DNA of 64,000 bases from Haematospirillum jordaniae (lineage in GTDB: Bacteria > Pseudomonadota > Alphaproteobacteria > Rhodospirillales > Rhodospirillaceae), in contig NZ_CP014525.1 in NCBI RefSeq assembly GCF_001611975.1, forward strand, positions 1,914,001 through 1,978,000, in the 5' to 3' direction. Below the pieces are notes generated by a model. That model searched no databases and was not told the origin of the DNA. It was given only the letters and a program-made list of their open reading frames with translations. Positions 1-9,622 of the stretch are shown here, piece after piece (position 1 is the stretch's first letter; each line of letters starts with the position of its first letter). Both the position numbers and the translations under genes were made by a program.

Positions 1-1
1 A

Positions 2-571
2 CTGGAAGTCCAGGCCATTGCCGACGGTGAGGTAGCTGGCGGAATCGTCGGTCTTGACCCCATCGCCAATGGTCAGTTGACGCGGGCCGAAATTGCCCGC
101 TGTGAGAAAGACGATGCCCTGCGCCTGCAACTTTCGGCATCTGATATTCCGCGCCCTCAGGCCCGCTCCAAGGGAGCACGTTATACACCTGTGTCAAAGC
201 GGCATGACCGCCCGGATGCCATTGCCTGGATCCTGAAGCATCACCCTGAACTGTCTGATGCCCAGATCTGCAAATTGATCGGCACCACAAAGCCGACTAT
301 TGAGTCAGTCAGAAGCAAGACACACTGGAATGCCACGGCCATCAAACCGCGTAATCCGGTTATTCTTGGCATGTGCTCCGAAGCAGACCTAGAAAAAGAA
401 ATTGCCCTAGCTCCACGTCGTGCCGGCGGCACCGTTCCGCAGGTTGACTACGGCAACGAGCCGGAAGAAAGAGTTGAGCACCACACCCGTAAGGAACAGG
501 AAGAAGAAATTCCTGCATTCCTCCGCAGCAAGCCAAAAGCGGACACGCGGGATGAGGACATCGAACTCTAG
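2..571 (+). CDS. trcR: TrcR-family (DUF1013) cell-cycle transcriptional regulator, 5' end missing
   Basis: The reading frame is open from base 2, so the gene starts before the window; the first codons (LEVQAIADGEVAGG...) are in frame with the rest, and a TTG at 77 is only an internal codon. The product resembles the DUF1013 family, annotated as TrcR, a conserved alphaproteobacterial regulator linked to cell-cycle transcription. The visible part has a helix-turn-helix-like segment (ILKHHPELSDAQICKLIGT, residues about 77-95 of the visible part) and an acidic, charged C-terminal tail. A strong hairpin follows the stop within 30 bases. Family assignment is by recognition of the sequence pattern; the DNA target is not visible here. 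Confidence 0.85.
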   Translation: MEVQAIADGEVAGGIVGLDPIANGQLTRAEIARCEKDDALRLQLSASDIPRPQARSKGARYTPVSKRHDRPDAIAWILKHHPELSDAQICKLIGTTKPTIESVRSKTHWNATAIKPRNPVILGMCSEADLEKEIALAPRRAGGTVPQVDYGNEPEERVEHHTRKEQEEEIPAFLRSKPKADTRDEDIEL

Positions 572-595
572 TTTTTCCTGCACAGTTTTCTTGGT

Positions 596-625
596 AAAAA
601 GGCCGCTGCGGACAGCGGCCTTTCT
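596..625. terminator. Bidirectional intrinsic terminator between trcR and pepF
   Basis: An 8-bp perfect GC stem (GGCCGCTG at 601-608, CAGCGGCC at 613-620) with a 4-base loop is flanked by AAAAA on the left and TTTCTT on the right. It can end trcR on the plus strand and pepF on the minus strand, where the U-run is stronger (five T). Confidence 0.85.
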
Positions 626-630
626 TGTAA

Positions 631-2445
631 TCAATCCATAGCCTGAAGATCGTCAATAAAGCCCTCGATCACAGACAATCCTTTTGCCCAGAAGCCGGGA
701 TCAGACGCATCAAGGCCAAAGGGTTCCAGCAATTCCCGATGACGCAGTGTTCCTCCTGCGGACAGCATGTTCAGGTATTTGTCCTGAAAACCCGGCATGC
801 CTTGCTCGTAAACACGATACAGACTGTTCACCAGACAATCACCAAACGCATAGGCGTAGACGTAGAATGGCGTATGGACAAAGTGTGGAATGTAAGCCCA
901 GTAATGCTGGTATTCCGCATCAAAGCGGAAAGCTGGCCCCAAACTCTCGGCCTGGGTCTGCATCCAGATCTCGCCAATCCTGTCTGTCGACACCTCTCCT
1001 ATTGAACGACGCTCGCTGTGCACTCTTCTCTCGAATTCGTGGAAAGCTATCTGACGCACAACGGTATTCAACATGTCTTCCACTTTGGCAATCAGCAGAA
1101 AACGGCGACGTCTTGCATCAGTCTCGGCATCCAGCATGGCGCGGAATGTCAACATTTCCCCGAAAACAGAAGCAGTCTCGGCCAAGGTCAATGGCGTGTC
1201 AGACATAAAGCAGCCTTGACGGCCAGCCAAAATCTGGTGGCAACCATGTCCCAGTTCATGGGCCAAGGTCATGACATCACGCCCTCTTCCCATAAAATTG
1301 AGAAGAAGATAAGGATGTACGCTGGGAACTGTTGGATGAGCAAAGGCACCAGATGCCTTGCCCGGACGTGCAGGCACATCAATCCATGCATTATCAAAAA
1401 AACGCTGTCCGACAGCGGCTAGTTCGGGAGAAAAACGCCCGTAGGCAGCAAGAACAAAGTCCGCTGCTTCCTTCCAGCTCCAGGTCCGGCTGCTGTCCCC
1501 TGGTACCGGCGCATTACGATCCCAGTAATCCAGAACATCAACACCGAACCACTTGGCCTTCATCGCATAATACCGATGTGACAAGCGCGGAAAGGAATCC
1601 TGCACGGCAGAAACCAAGGCATCGACAACAGGTTCTTCAACCTGATTGGCAAGATTACGGGCAGCCATAGGGCTTTTGTAACCACGCCAGCGGTCATCAA
1701 TTTCCTTGTCCTTGGCCAGAGTATTTGTAATCAGCCCGAACAGACGAATATTATCACCCAGAACCTGACCGATACTTTTAGCGGCACTCTTCCGGCGCTG
1801 TGGATCGGTTTCACCCAGCAGATGAGTGGCTTCGGTGATAGTCAGGTCCTTGCCATCAGTAGGAAACCGCAGCGACGCCATGGTTTCGTCAAATAGACGA
1901 ACCCAGGCCCCAGCGCCTGTAATCCCCTTCTCACTCGACAGCTTCTCCAGTTCATCGGAAAGCTGGTGGTTCTTGCTCAGGCGGACATCCCGGATCCAGG
2001 GAGCATACCGCGCAACCACCGGATCTTCCGCCAACCGTGCAGCTAATGCATCATCATCCATGCGATTGATTTCCAGAACAAAGAAAAGCGTTCTGGTCTG
2101 AACCTCGGTTGCCTTCTCGTTGATATCCTGAACAAACCGTCCTGTTTCAGGATCTGTTACATGACCGGCATGCAGAAGCTGGGCATATGACAAAATACGG
2201 TACAGGGTTTCACACAAGGCTTCATACTCAACAATAGCCGCCCCAAAATGGGCCGCACTGAGCGCACCAACTTTTCCCTGATAACTAGCTTCAAAATATT
2301 TGGATTGCGTGTCAACCTGACTAAGATCCGCTGCCAATTCAGCTGAATCACGGCCCGGGTACAAATCTGACAGATCCCATTCCGGTACCCCGCTATGGGC
2401 TGCAGAACCCGTTCCCTCACTGTCACGGTTGATGATTGGCAACAT
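631..2445 (-). CDS. pepF: Oligoendopeptidase F (M3B metallopeptidase)
   Basis: A 604-residue cytoplasmic zinc peptidase that cleaves short peptides. The gluzincin motif HELGHGCHQ (HExxH) is present, with a downstream glutamate-containing helix (LAETASVFGE) that supplies the third zinc ligand, as in M3 peptidases. Length fits the PepF/M3B family. The ATG at 2445 has a good ribosome site (AAGGAG, 8-base spacing). The gene is divergent from the acyl-CoA ligase at 2545, with about 100 bases between them holding both promoters. It ends against the bidirectional terminator shared with trcR. The family-level function is secure; the in vivo peptide substrates are unknown. Confidence 0.93.
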   Translation of the reverse strand: MLPIINRDSEGTGSAAHSGVPEWDLSDLYPGRDSAELAADLSQVDTQSKYFEASYQGKVGALSAAHFGAAIVEYEALCETLYRILSYAQLLHAGHVTDPETGRFVQDINEKATEVQTRTLFFVLEINRMDDDALAARLAEDPVVARYAPWIRDVRLSKNHQLSDELEKLSSEKGITGAGAWVRLFDETMASLRFPTDGKDLTITEATHLLGETDPQRRKSAAKSIGQVLGDNIRLFGLITNTLAKDKEIDDRWRGYKSPMAARNLANQVEEPVVDALVSAVQDSFPRLSHRYYAMKAKWFGVDVLDYWDRNAPVPGDSSRTWSWKEAADFVLAAYGRFSPELAAVGQRFFDNAWIDVPARPGKASGAFAHPTVPSVHPYLLLNFMGRGRDVMTLAHELGHGCHQILAGRQGCFMSDTPLTLAETASVFGEMLTFRAMLDAETDARRRRFLLIAKVEDMLNTVVRQIAFHEFERRVHSERRSIGEVSTDRIGEIWMQTQAESLGPAFRFDAEYQHYWAYIPHFVHTPFYVYAYAFGDCLVNSLYRVYEQGMPGFQDKYLNMLSAGGTLRHRELLEPFGLDASDPGFWAKGLSVIEGFIDDLQAMD

Positions 2446-2544
2446 CCCATTATCTCCTTATGATCCCCGTTTCATGGGGCGGAACAAAAAGATGACGACA
2501 GCTCCCACACACAGTAAGCCCGTTGTGGTGCTGCCGCCTAGTTT

Positions 2545-4422
2545 ATGGCACCCAGTGTGCCGAGACTCGAGGATTTCTACAAGACCGGACAAAAGAACCG
2601 GCCCATCAGGAGAAGGCATTTGAGGGGACGTGCCGTCAATTATGAAACCACAACCAGTCTGGTTTCCATGTTCTTCGAACAGGCCGCATTCTTTGGTCCT
2701 GCCCCCTTTCTGTGGAGAGTGGTCAAGGGATCTTACTGCCCGATAAGCTGGGAAGAAGCAGCCGTAACAGTGCGATCCCTAGCCCATGGACTGACTGAGA
2801 TTGGAATCAAAACTGGTGACCGCGTTGTCTTGGTCTCGGAAAACCGTCCGGAATGGTGCCTTGGCGATCTGGCCATCATGGCCGCCGGTGCCATTTCCGT
2901 CCCAGCCTACACAACAAATACACCGAATGATCACAGGCATGTGTTAACCGATTCAGGCGCCCGCGCCGTTATTGTTTCCAGCGGTCGGCTGATGCGACCT
3001 CTGCTACACGCAGCAGCCCACATCGCACACCCGCCGCATGTTATCCTGATCAACGCGGGGGATCTGAAGCAGAATCCGGGGGTTTCGCTGTTCTTTTGGG
3101 ACGACTTAATTGCACAAGGAACCACGAAACAGCATCTTTCCTTGCCAACCCTGCCGCAACGTACAGATACAGCCTGTATCATCTATACATCCGGAACCGG
3201 TGGGGCACCCAAGGGGGTTATGCTATCCCATGCCTCTATTCTTGCCAATTGCAGGGGCGCCCATGATGTTCTGGTCAAGCTGGGATTGGGGCAAGAACGC
3301 TTTCTTTCCTTCCTGCCACTCAGCCATGCCTATGAGCACAGCGCGGGGCAATTTTTTCCAGTTTCGATCGGGGCGCAAATCTATTACGCAGAAAGTATTG
3401 ATGCGCTTGGCCGCAATATGGCCGCAGCAAAGCCAACCCTTATGGCCGCCGTACCGCGCATTTATGAAGTCATGCGTACAAAAATGCTGCGATCGGCAGA
3501 AAAAAGTTCAGGCATCAAGGCTTGGCTGTTTCACAAGACCCTTAGTCTGGGCACAAAACGTTATTGCCATAAAGCACGACTTGGCCCCGTGGAAATCCTG
3601 ATAAATGTAATCTGTACACTTCTTGTACGACGGAAAATTGCAGCAGGCTTCGGCGGGCACCTGAAAGCCTTTGTATCAGGCGGTGCTCCTCTTAATCCTG
3701 ACGTCGGATACTTTTTCACAGCCTTGGGGATCCGCATTCTTCAAGGATATGGGCAAACTGAGGCAGGCCCCCTGATTTCAGTCAATACGCCGGACAATCC
3801 AAAAATGGAAAGCGTTGGCCCTGCCCTGAATGGCGTTGAAGCAAAGATCGCAGAAGACGGAGAGATTTGCGTCAGGGGCGAAATGGTCATGCAGGGGTAC
3901 TGGAACAACCCAGAAGCAACGGCTGCGGTTATTGACCCTGATGGATGGCTTCATACAGGTGATATCGGGCATATCGACCCGGAAGGACACATCTTCATCA
4001 CAGACAGAAAAAAGGATATTATTGTCAATTCCGGCGGTGACAACATATCTCCGCAAAGGATAGAAGGTTTCCTGACATTGGAGCCTGAAATTGCACAGGC
4101 CATGGTTTACGGGGACAAACGCCCGCATCTGGTTGCCCTTGTCGTTCCAAGTGAAGAATTGATCAGTGCTATTGCAGCAGCAAAGGGCGTACCCCCCGAT
4201 CTGACTGCACTGACCAAGGAACCGGAAATACTGCGGCGTATCAGTGCCGCCCTTGAAAGGGTCAATAAGGAACTCTCCACCATAGAGACCGTGCGCCGCT
4301 TTGTCATTGCCCCTGAAGCCTTCACCATCGACAATGCCATGCTGACGCCTACTCTGAAAATAAGACGCCACGTTATCCTTGAGCGATGGAGGGCGACTCT
4401 GGATCAACTCTATCGGTCGTAA
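2545..4422 (+). CDS. Long-chain fatty acid-CoA ligase (AMP-binding family)
   Basis: A 625-residue adenylate-forming enzyme, predicted to activate fatty acids to acyl-CoA with ATP. The P-loop-like A3 motif (IIYTSGTGGAPKGV, near residue 213), the substrate-binding GYGQTEAGP segment, the TGD hinge region (GWLHTGDIGHID) and the conserved RKKDIIVNSGG motif near residue 490 are all visible. The closest recognisable group is the FadD15/long-chain acyl-CoA synthetase type. ATG 2545 lacks a clear Shine-Dalgarno sequence, and the N-terminal 35 residues are unusually basic, so the true start may differ. No beta-oxidation genes adjoin it, so the pathway direction (degradation or lipid remodelling) is not shown by context. 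Confidence 0.85.
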   Translation: MAPSVPRLEDFYKTGQKNRPIRRRHLRGRAVNYETTTSLVSMFFEQAAFFGPAPFLWRVVKGSYCPISWEEAAVTVRSLAHGLTEIGIKTGDRVVLVSENRPEWCLGDLAIMAAGAISVPAYTTNTPNDHRHVLTDSGARAVIVSSGRLMRPLLHAAAHIAHPPHVILINAGDLKQNPGVSLFFWDDLIAQGTTKQHLSLPTLPQRTDTACIIYTSGTGGAPKGVMLSHASILANCRGAHDVLVKLGLGQERFLSFLPLSHAYEHSAGQFFPVSIGAQIYYAESIDALGRNMAAAKPTLMAAVPRIYEVMRTKMLRSAEKSSGIKAWLFHKTLSLGTKRYCHKARLGPVEILINVICTLLVRRKIAAGFGGHLKAFVSGGAPLNPDVGYFFTALGIRILQGYGQTEAGPLISVNTPDNPKMESVGPALNGVEAKIAEDGEICVRGEMVMQGYWNNPEATAAVIDPDGWLHTGDIGHIDPEGHIFITDRKKDIIVNSGGDNISPQRIEGFLTLEPEIAQAMVYGDKRPHLVALVVPSEELISAIAAAKGVPPDLTALTKEPEILRRISAALERVNKELSTIETVRRFVIAPEAFTIDNAMLTPTLKIRRHVILERWRATLDQLYRS

Positions 4423-4640
4423 TAGATGATTCTTGCCCGCCTTACAGTACTTGGGTGCAGGCAAAACAATCTTTGTTCTTCTATGGACCAGAAGAAAACA
4501 TAAAGATACGCCAAATGCGTTGGCCTCATCAAATCAGAGTCCATAACAGGTCAGCATAACAGTCCTATTGTATTTTCCCCTACTCTCCCTATCCTTTTGC
4601 CGGGGACCATATACCGCAAGATCAAAATGACTGCGGAAAG

Positions 4641-4669
4641 AGGACAGCCTGAAAAAAGAAAGGCTGTTC
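4641..4669 (+). promoter_or_regulatory. Leader hairpin just upstream of the indolepyruvate oxidoreductase ribosome site
   Basis: ACAGCCT (4644-4650) pairs perfectly with AGGCTGT (4661-4667) around an A-rich 10-base loop; a G-T and a G-C pair extend the stem. The hairpin ends only a few bases before the GGGAGG ribosome site at about 4672-4677. There is no T-run, so it is not an intrinsic terminator. It may affect mRNA stability or translation; this is inferred from position only. Confidence 0.4.
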
Positions 4670-4682
4670 CAGGGAGGAAAAC

Positions 4683-7600
4683 ATGGGGATTGATCATCGC
4701 GTCACTCTTGAAGACAAGTATACTGCATCATCCGGACGAATCTATCTGTCGGGGATTCAGGCCTTGGCCCGCATACCCATGACACGGCACATTCTGGACA
4801 TCGGGAATGGCCTTGATACCGCCGGCTTTATATCGGGGTATCGTGGATCCCCGGTCGGCACTCTTGATACAACGCTACTTGCAGCCCAGAAACACCTTGA
4901 GAAACACCACATCGTATTTCAGCTTGGGCTTAACGAAGATCTTGCGGCAACAGCCGTGTGGGGAAGCCAGCAAGGGACCATGTTCCCGGGACAACGGTAT
5001 GATGGTGTCTGTGGATACTGGTATGGCAAAGGCCCGGGTGTTGACCGATCCGGCGACGTCTTCCGTCACGCGAACATGGCAGGAACAAGTCGGCATGGCG
5101 GGGTTGTGCTGTTCTCCGGCGATGATCATGCCGCCAAATCATCCACTGTCCCCAGCCAGACTGACTATACCTATATGGATCTGCAAATACCGGTTCTATA
5201 CCCGTCAAATGTTCAGGATATCCTAGACTATGGGGTTATGGCGATTCAGATGAGTCGCTACTCCGGATGCTGGGTTGCCCTGAAATGCGTCAGCGAGGTT
5301 CTGGACAGCTCATCAACGGTTGAAGCTGATCTTGGGCGCTATGTCTTCTCAGACCCTGAACCGGTAAACATGCCCGAAGACGGTCTTCATATCCGCGTAC
5401 CAGACTCACCACTGGAACAGGAATACCGCCTTATAAACTACAAAATTCCGGCAGCCGTGGCCTTTGCCCGCTACAATCGGATCAATTTTGTTTCCTTTGA
5501 CGCCCCTGCTGCACGTATTGGCATTATTGCGGCAGGAAAAAGCTGGCTGGATACCCTGCAAGCTCTTGAGGACATGGGCATCAAGGAAAATGAAGCCCAT
5601 GTCCTTGGCCTAAGGCTCTTCAAGGTTGGCATGCCGTGGCCTCTGGAACCGGATGGCATCCTCTCTTTTGCAAAAGATCTGGAACATATTGTTATTGTTG
5701 AGGAAAAGAGGCCTGTTATTGAAACACAGATCAAGGAACTGCTGTACAATCAGCTTCGGCATAACGCCCCCAGAATAACCGGCAAACACAGCCCCACCGG
5801 AGAGCCTGCTTTTCAAGCCAATGGGGAACTGGGACCAGATCAGATTGCCCTTGTCCTCGGCCCCATTCTTTCCAGCATAAACCCTCTTGCCTCGATCAAG
5901 GAACGCTTGCTCTTCCTTGAACGTGCCAAACACTATGAACCCATAGCGATTAAAAGAATTCCTCACTTCTGCGCTGGCTGCCCACACAATACATCAACAA
6001 AGGTACCCGAAGGATCACGGGCAATTGGTGGCATTGGCTGCCATTACATGGTGACGTGGATGGACCGGTCAACCAGCACATTTACCCAGATGGGAGGAGA
6101 AGGCGTCCCCTGGGTCGGGCAAGCCCCCTTTACCGAAGAAAAACATGTATTTGCCAACTTGGGGGATGGTACCTATCTTCATTCTGGCCTTCTGGCCATA
6201 CGCCAAGCAATCGCAGCTAATGTCAATATAACCTACCGTATTCTGTTCAATGATGCGGTGGCCATGACGGGTGGACAACGCTTCGATGGCCCACTAACAG
6301 TTCCGTCCCTAGTTGCACAGGTTGCAGCTGAAGGTGTCAAACGCATTGCCATTGTTTCCGATGCACCCAAGGCATTCCGAAAAATTATGCCATCCCTGCC
6401 ACCCAACACGACACTTCACCACCGCGACACACTGGATGAACTGCAACACCAGCTGCGCCACTCACCGGGCGTCAGCGTCCTGATTTATGAACAAACATGT
6501 GCCGCCGAGAAACGCCGTCGTCGTAAAAGAGGCAAAATGCCGGACCCTGACAAACGGGTCTTTATTCATGACCTTGTCTGTGAGGGATGTGGAGACTGTG
6601 GCTCACAGTCCAACTGCGTTGCCATAGAACCCTTGGAAACAGAATTTGGGCGCAAAAGAAAGATCGATCAGTCTTCCTGCAACAAAGACTTCTCGTGCAT
6701 CAAAGGCTTTTGCCCCTCATTCATTACAGTCACAGGCGCGAAACTACGGCAACGCCAAGGAAGTGTATATCTCTCAAACCTCGAATGCCCTCCCGAACCT
6801 ATAATTCCCGCCATTGAATCTGGAGCCTATGACATTGTTATCACAGGGATTGGTGGAACAGGGGTCATTACCATATCAGCGTTACTTGGCATGGCCGCCC
6901 ACCTGGAAGGCAAAACAGCCTCGGTTCTCGATCAGGTTGGACTCGCCCAAAAGAATGGCGCTGTTATCAGCCACCTGCGCATCGCTCAATCGACAGACAA
7001 TATACACGCTGTCCGTATTTCCCCAGGCAAGGCACATCTTGTGCTGGGATGCGATGGTCTGACAGCAGCGGGTCATGATGCGATTCTCAGGATGAGTTTC
7101 GGCCACACCTCGGCTGTCATCAACACACAGGAAACCATGACAGCAGAGTTTACGCGTAACCCCGATGCTGTTTTCCCCGGAACAGACATTATTCAAACGA
7201 TTGAACGCACTGTCGGCAAAGAGCGTGCCTCCTTTGTCAAGGCATCAGAGCTGGCCACAACCCTGATGGGAGACAGCTTGGCAACCAACCTGTTCCTGAT
7301 TGGTTATGCTTGGCAGAAGGGCCTTATTCCCCTCTCCCGGGAATCGATCATGAGAGCAATAGAACTCAATGGTGTCAGACCTGAGTTCAATCGCATGGCA
7401 TTTACGTGGGGGCGTCATACCGCCGTAGCACCAGAACAGGTTGCCGACATAGCCTTTCCGGACAAGGTACCAGCGCACCATAACTCATCAGAAACACTGG
7501 ATGATATTATATCCCGGCGTTCTGTATTTCTGGAAAGCTGGCAGGATCGCCGTTGGGCCAATCATTATGAAACCAGCATCAAAGAACTGCGCAGGGCTGA

Positions 7601-8150
7601 AGAAAAGCTGAGAAACAACAGTACAGCCCTGACTGCCGCAGCCGCACGCTCCTTGTTCAAGCTGATGTCCTACAAGGACGAATACGAAGTTGCCCGCCTG
7701 TATTCCGACAGCAGCTTCATGTCTAACCTGAAGGCTCAATTTGAGGGGAAACTGAAGTTGACATTCTATCTTGCACCTCCCCTTCTTGCACGCCGCAATC
7801 GTAAAACCGGGCATCTTGAAAAATCAGCCTTCGGGGGCTGGGTTTTGCCCGTCATGAGAATTCTAGCCCGGATACGAACAATAAGGGGAAGTTGCATAGA
7901 CCCTTTTGGCTATACCGCTGAAAGGAAGATGCAACGACAACTAATCACCGACTTTCAGGCATTGCTTTCAGAAATCGCTTTAAACCTAGACATCGAGAAC
8001 TTGGATACCGCCGTCAAGTTAGCCTCACTACCGCTTACCATGCGGGGTTACGGCCACGTACTGGAAGACAATGTACGCAAAGCATACCAGAAGCAGGATC
8101 AGCTTTTGACGGAATTCCGGACAAAGCGACACGCCATGGAAGCTGCCTAG
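4683..8150 (+). CDS. Indolepyruvate ferredoxin oxidoreductase, fused IorA-IorB type
   Basis: A 1155-residue fusion predicted to oxidatively decarboxylate aryl- or branched-chain 2-oxoacids, with thiamine diphosphate, to acyl-CoA. Order: N-terminal pyrimidine-binding TPP domain, a C-terminal TPP domain with GIGCHYM and NLGDGTY motifs (about residues 440-500), an iron-sulfur region with CEGCGDC and later cysteines (about 636-680), then the gamma/IorB domain starting near GIGGTGVITISALLG. Length matches the fused proteobacterial enzymes. The ATG is preceded by a strong GGGAGG site. The gene stands alone and is followed by a long hairpin. Phenylacetyl-CoA or indoleacetyl-CoA formation is plausible; the substrate cannot be read from sequence. 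Confidence 0.92.
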   Translation: MGIDHRVTLEDKYTASSGRIYLSGIQALARIPMTRHILDIGNGLDTAGFISGYRGSPVGTLDTTLLAAQKHLEKHHIVFQLGLNEDLAATAVWGSQQGTMFPGQRYDGVCGYWYGKGPGVDRSGDVFRHANMAGTSRHGGVVLFSGDDHAAKSSTVPSQTDYTYMDLQIPVLYPSNVQDILDYGVMAIQMSRYSGCWVALKCVSEVLDSSSTVEADLGRYVFSDPEPVNMPEDGLHIRVPDSPLEQEYRLINYKIPAAVAFARYNRINFVSFDAPAARIGIIAAGKSWLDTLQALEDMGIKENEAHVLGLRLFKVGMPWPLEPDGILSFAKDLEHIVIVEEKRPVIETQIKELLYNQLRHNAPRITGKHSPTGEPAFQANGELGPDQIALVLGPILSSINPLASIKERLLFLERAKHYEPIAIKRIPHFCAGCPHNTSTKVPEGSRAIGGIGCHYMVTWMDRSTSTFTQMGGEGVPWVGQAPFTEEKHVFANLGDGTYLHSGLLAIRQAIAANVNITYRILFNDAVAMTGGQRFDGPLTVPSLVAQVAAEGVKRIAIVSDAPKAFRKIMPSLPPNTTLHHRDTLDELQHQLRHSPGVSVLIYEQTCAAEKRRRRKRGKMPDPDKRVFIHDLVCEGCGDCGSQSNCVAIEPLETEFGRKRKIDQSSCNKDFSCIKGFCPSFITVTGAKLRQRQGSVYLSNLECPPEPIIPAIESGAYDIVITGIGGTGVITISALLGMAAHLEGKTASVLDQVGLAQKNGAVISHLRIAQSTDNIHAVRISPGKAHLVLGCDGLTAAGHDAILRMSFGHTSAVINTQETMTAEFTRNPDAVFPGTDIIQTIERTVGKERASFVKASELATTLMGDSLATNLFLIGYAWQKGLIPLSRESIMRAIELNGVRPEFNRMAFTWGRHTAVAPEQVADIAFPDKVPAHHNSSETLDDIISRRSVFLESWQDRRWANHYETSIKELRRAEEKLRNNSTALTAAAARSLFKLMSYKDEYEVARLYSDSSFMSNLKAQFEGKLKLTFYLAPPLLARRNRKTGHLEKSAFGGWVLPVMRILARIRTIRGSCIDPFGYTAERKMQRQLITDFQALLSEIALNLDIENLDTAVKLASLPLTMRGYGHVLEDNVRKAYQKQDQLLTEFRTKRHAMEAA

Positions 8151-8161
8151 GGGCCGTTTCT

Positions 8162-8201
8162 CTTCCCTGAAGAAAGGCTTCTATCGCCTTCTTCAGGGAA
8201 G
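8162..8201. terminator. Long hairpin between the indolepyruvate oxidoreductase gene and gapR
   Basis: A 16-17 bp stem (8162-8178 with 8186-8201) has one unpaired base and a 7-base loop. It sits in the convergent gap, 11 bases after the plus-strand stop and 22 bases after the minus-strand gapR stop. There is no good T-run on either side, so it may be a stability hairpin rather than a classical intrinsic terminator. Confidence 0.6.
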
Positions 8202-8223
8202 TATGCGCTCTGATGCTTTGTGC

Positions 8224-8466
8224 TCAGACCCCGACAGCCATACGGTAGAGTGTTAGTAGCTGCTCTTCCTCCTCCAGTTCGTGGGGCTGCTTTTTACGCA
8301 AACTTATAACCTTGCGTATGATCTTCACATCGTATCCCATTGATTTTGCCTCTCCATAAATGTCCTTTATGTCAGAGGCAATATTGGTTTTTTCTTCTTC
8401 CAGCCGCTCAATACGCTCAACAATTGAGCGCAGCTGCTCGGCTGCAGAATTATCCATGCTTTCCAT
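8224..8466 (-). CDS. gapR: GapR-family DNA-binding protein (DUF2312)
   Basis: An 80-residue protein of the GapR/DUF2312 family, the alphaproteobacterial nucleoid-associated protein that binds overtwisted DNA ahead of replication and transcription. The family pattern is clear: an N-terminal coiled coil (QLRSIVERIERLEEEKTNI), then GYDVKIIRKVISLRKK. The reading frame is open upstream to 8544, but the added N-terminus is cysteine-rich and unlike the family. ATG 8466 has a GAGG about 11 bases upstream and gives the normal length; ATG 8457 is an alternative. Confidence 0.9.
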   Translation of the reverse strand: MESMDNSAAEQLRSIVERIERLEEEKTNIASDIKDIYGEAKSMGYDVKIIRKVISLRKKQPHELEEEEQLLTLYRMAVGV

Positions 8467-8607
8467 ATGCAGATGTACCTCGAATGTGCACGGGCAACAG
8501 AGGCAGAAAAAGCCCCCGACCCCGGGCTTGGCCACGGGTTTCACAGTGCCTCTGTCTTACTCCGAACCATCCCGGTTTGGTCAAGAGAAAGGACACCCGT
8601 TAGGCCA

Positions 8608-9426
8608 TTAATAATGACAAACCCTGTGCACATCAGGGTGACCGACCAACGACCCCAGAGCCTCAGCAAGGCGACAGGCCCATACATGTGCCTTATCCTT
8701 GGTATCAATTTCATCCTGCCGAACTTCGATGCCCACATGAGGTAACCCAGCAGAAGCTGCATGCCGATCAACAGTAAAGGCAATATCACGCCCGCTGTAT
8801 GGTTGATTATCTCCAATACAAGATCCGTCATCACATGCACGCAGCCCGTCCATCAGTGGAACCGCAAGCCGGGGGTCACGATTCCACAAAATCCCCACCT
8901 GCCAAGGACGGGGGGGATGCTTGATCGACAGCAGCTGCGGTGTAAAAGAGTGAATGGAAAGCAAAGCCGGTGGTACCGTAGGACAACGACGCCACATATG
9001 AGCCAGCGTATCAGCCACTGCCTGATGATAGGGGTTAAAGATATCCGTTGTACGGACTTCCTGCCCTGCCTCGGATAAACCGCAGTTTCCGGGAACAACG
9101 GTCCCGTCAGAGGACACAGGAATTGAATCCGGGTCTCCGGGCAACCTGTTACAGTCAATGACCAAGCGCGAATAACCACACAAGACAGCAGGCGCATTCA
9201 AGAGAAGAGATAGGGACATGGTCAGATCAGCTGACCCAATATCCCAAGCGATATGTCTTTGTTGATCGGCAGCAGACAATCCAAGCCCACCAAGACAGCG
9301 TGGAATACGGTTGCTGGCGTGATCTGCCACAAGCAACACGGGGGCTTGCCCACCCGGATTAAAAATCTCGAAAGGAGCGGGCTCATCTGCATCAAGCAGC
9401 GAGGCAGTATCAAGAAACGTAACCAT
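8608..9426 (-). CDS. N-formylglutamate amidohydrolase-like protein
   Basis: A 272-residue member of the N-formylglutamate amidohydrolase family (Pfam FGase). Supporting segments are LLVADHASNRIP near the N-terminus, YSRLVIDCNR, and IHSFTP in the middle. In the histidine-degradation pathway the family hydrolyses N-formylglutamate to glutamate and formate, but no hut genes are nearby and many alphaproteobacteria carry stand-alone relatives of unproven substrate. ATG 9426 is the likely start although the ribosome site is weak. It lies 141 bases upstream of gapR on the same strand; co-transcription is possible but not shown. Confidence 0.82.
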   Translation of the reverse strand: MVTFLDTASLLDADEPAPFEIFNPGGQAPVLLVADHASNRIPRCLGGLGLSAADQQRHIAWDIGSADLTMSLSLLLNAPAVLCGYSRLVIDCNRLPGDPDSIPVSSDGTVVPGNCGLSEAGQEVRTTDIFNPYHQAVADTLAHMWRRCPTVPPALLSIHSFTPQLLSIKHPPRPWQVGILWNRDPRLAVPLMDGLRACDDGSCIGDNQPYSGRDIAFTVDRHAASAGLPHVGIEVRQDEIDTKDKAHVWACRLAEALGSLVGHPDVHRVCHY

Positions 9427-9622
9427 ATCCAGTGTACCAAGGCATAAATTTATAGAAACAACCTAAAGAAAAACGCTTTAGCATCATCACACTCTCCGGC
9501 AGAAAATCACAGGTCGCTTTTGCGTCTGTGTCCTGCTAAAAACATGACCTCATAAAAGAATTCAGATGATCACCCGGGACTTCATCAATCCTGCATCACC
9601 CTATGAAAAGAACAGTAATTCC

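Noticed and set aside
3778..4464. 228-residue minus-strand frame opposite the acyl-CoA ligase
   Set aside because: Overlaps a clear plus-strand gene and has no family signature.
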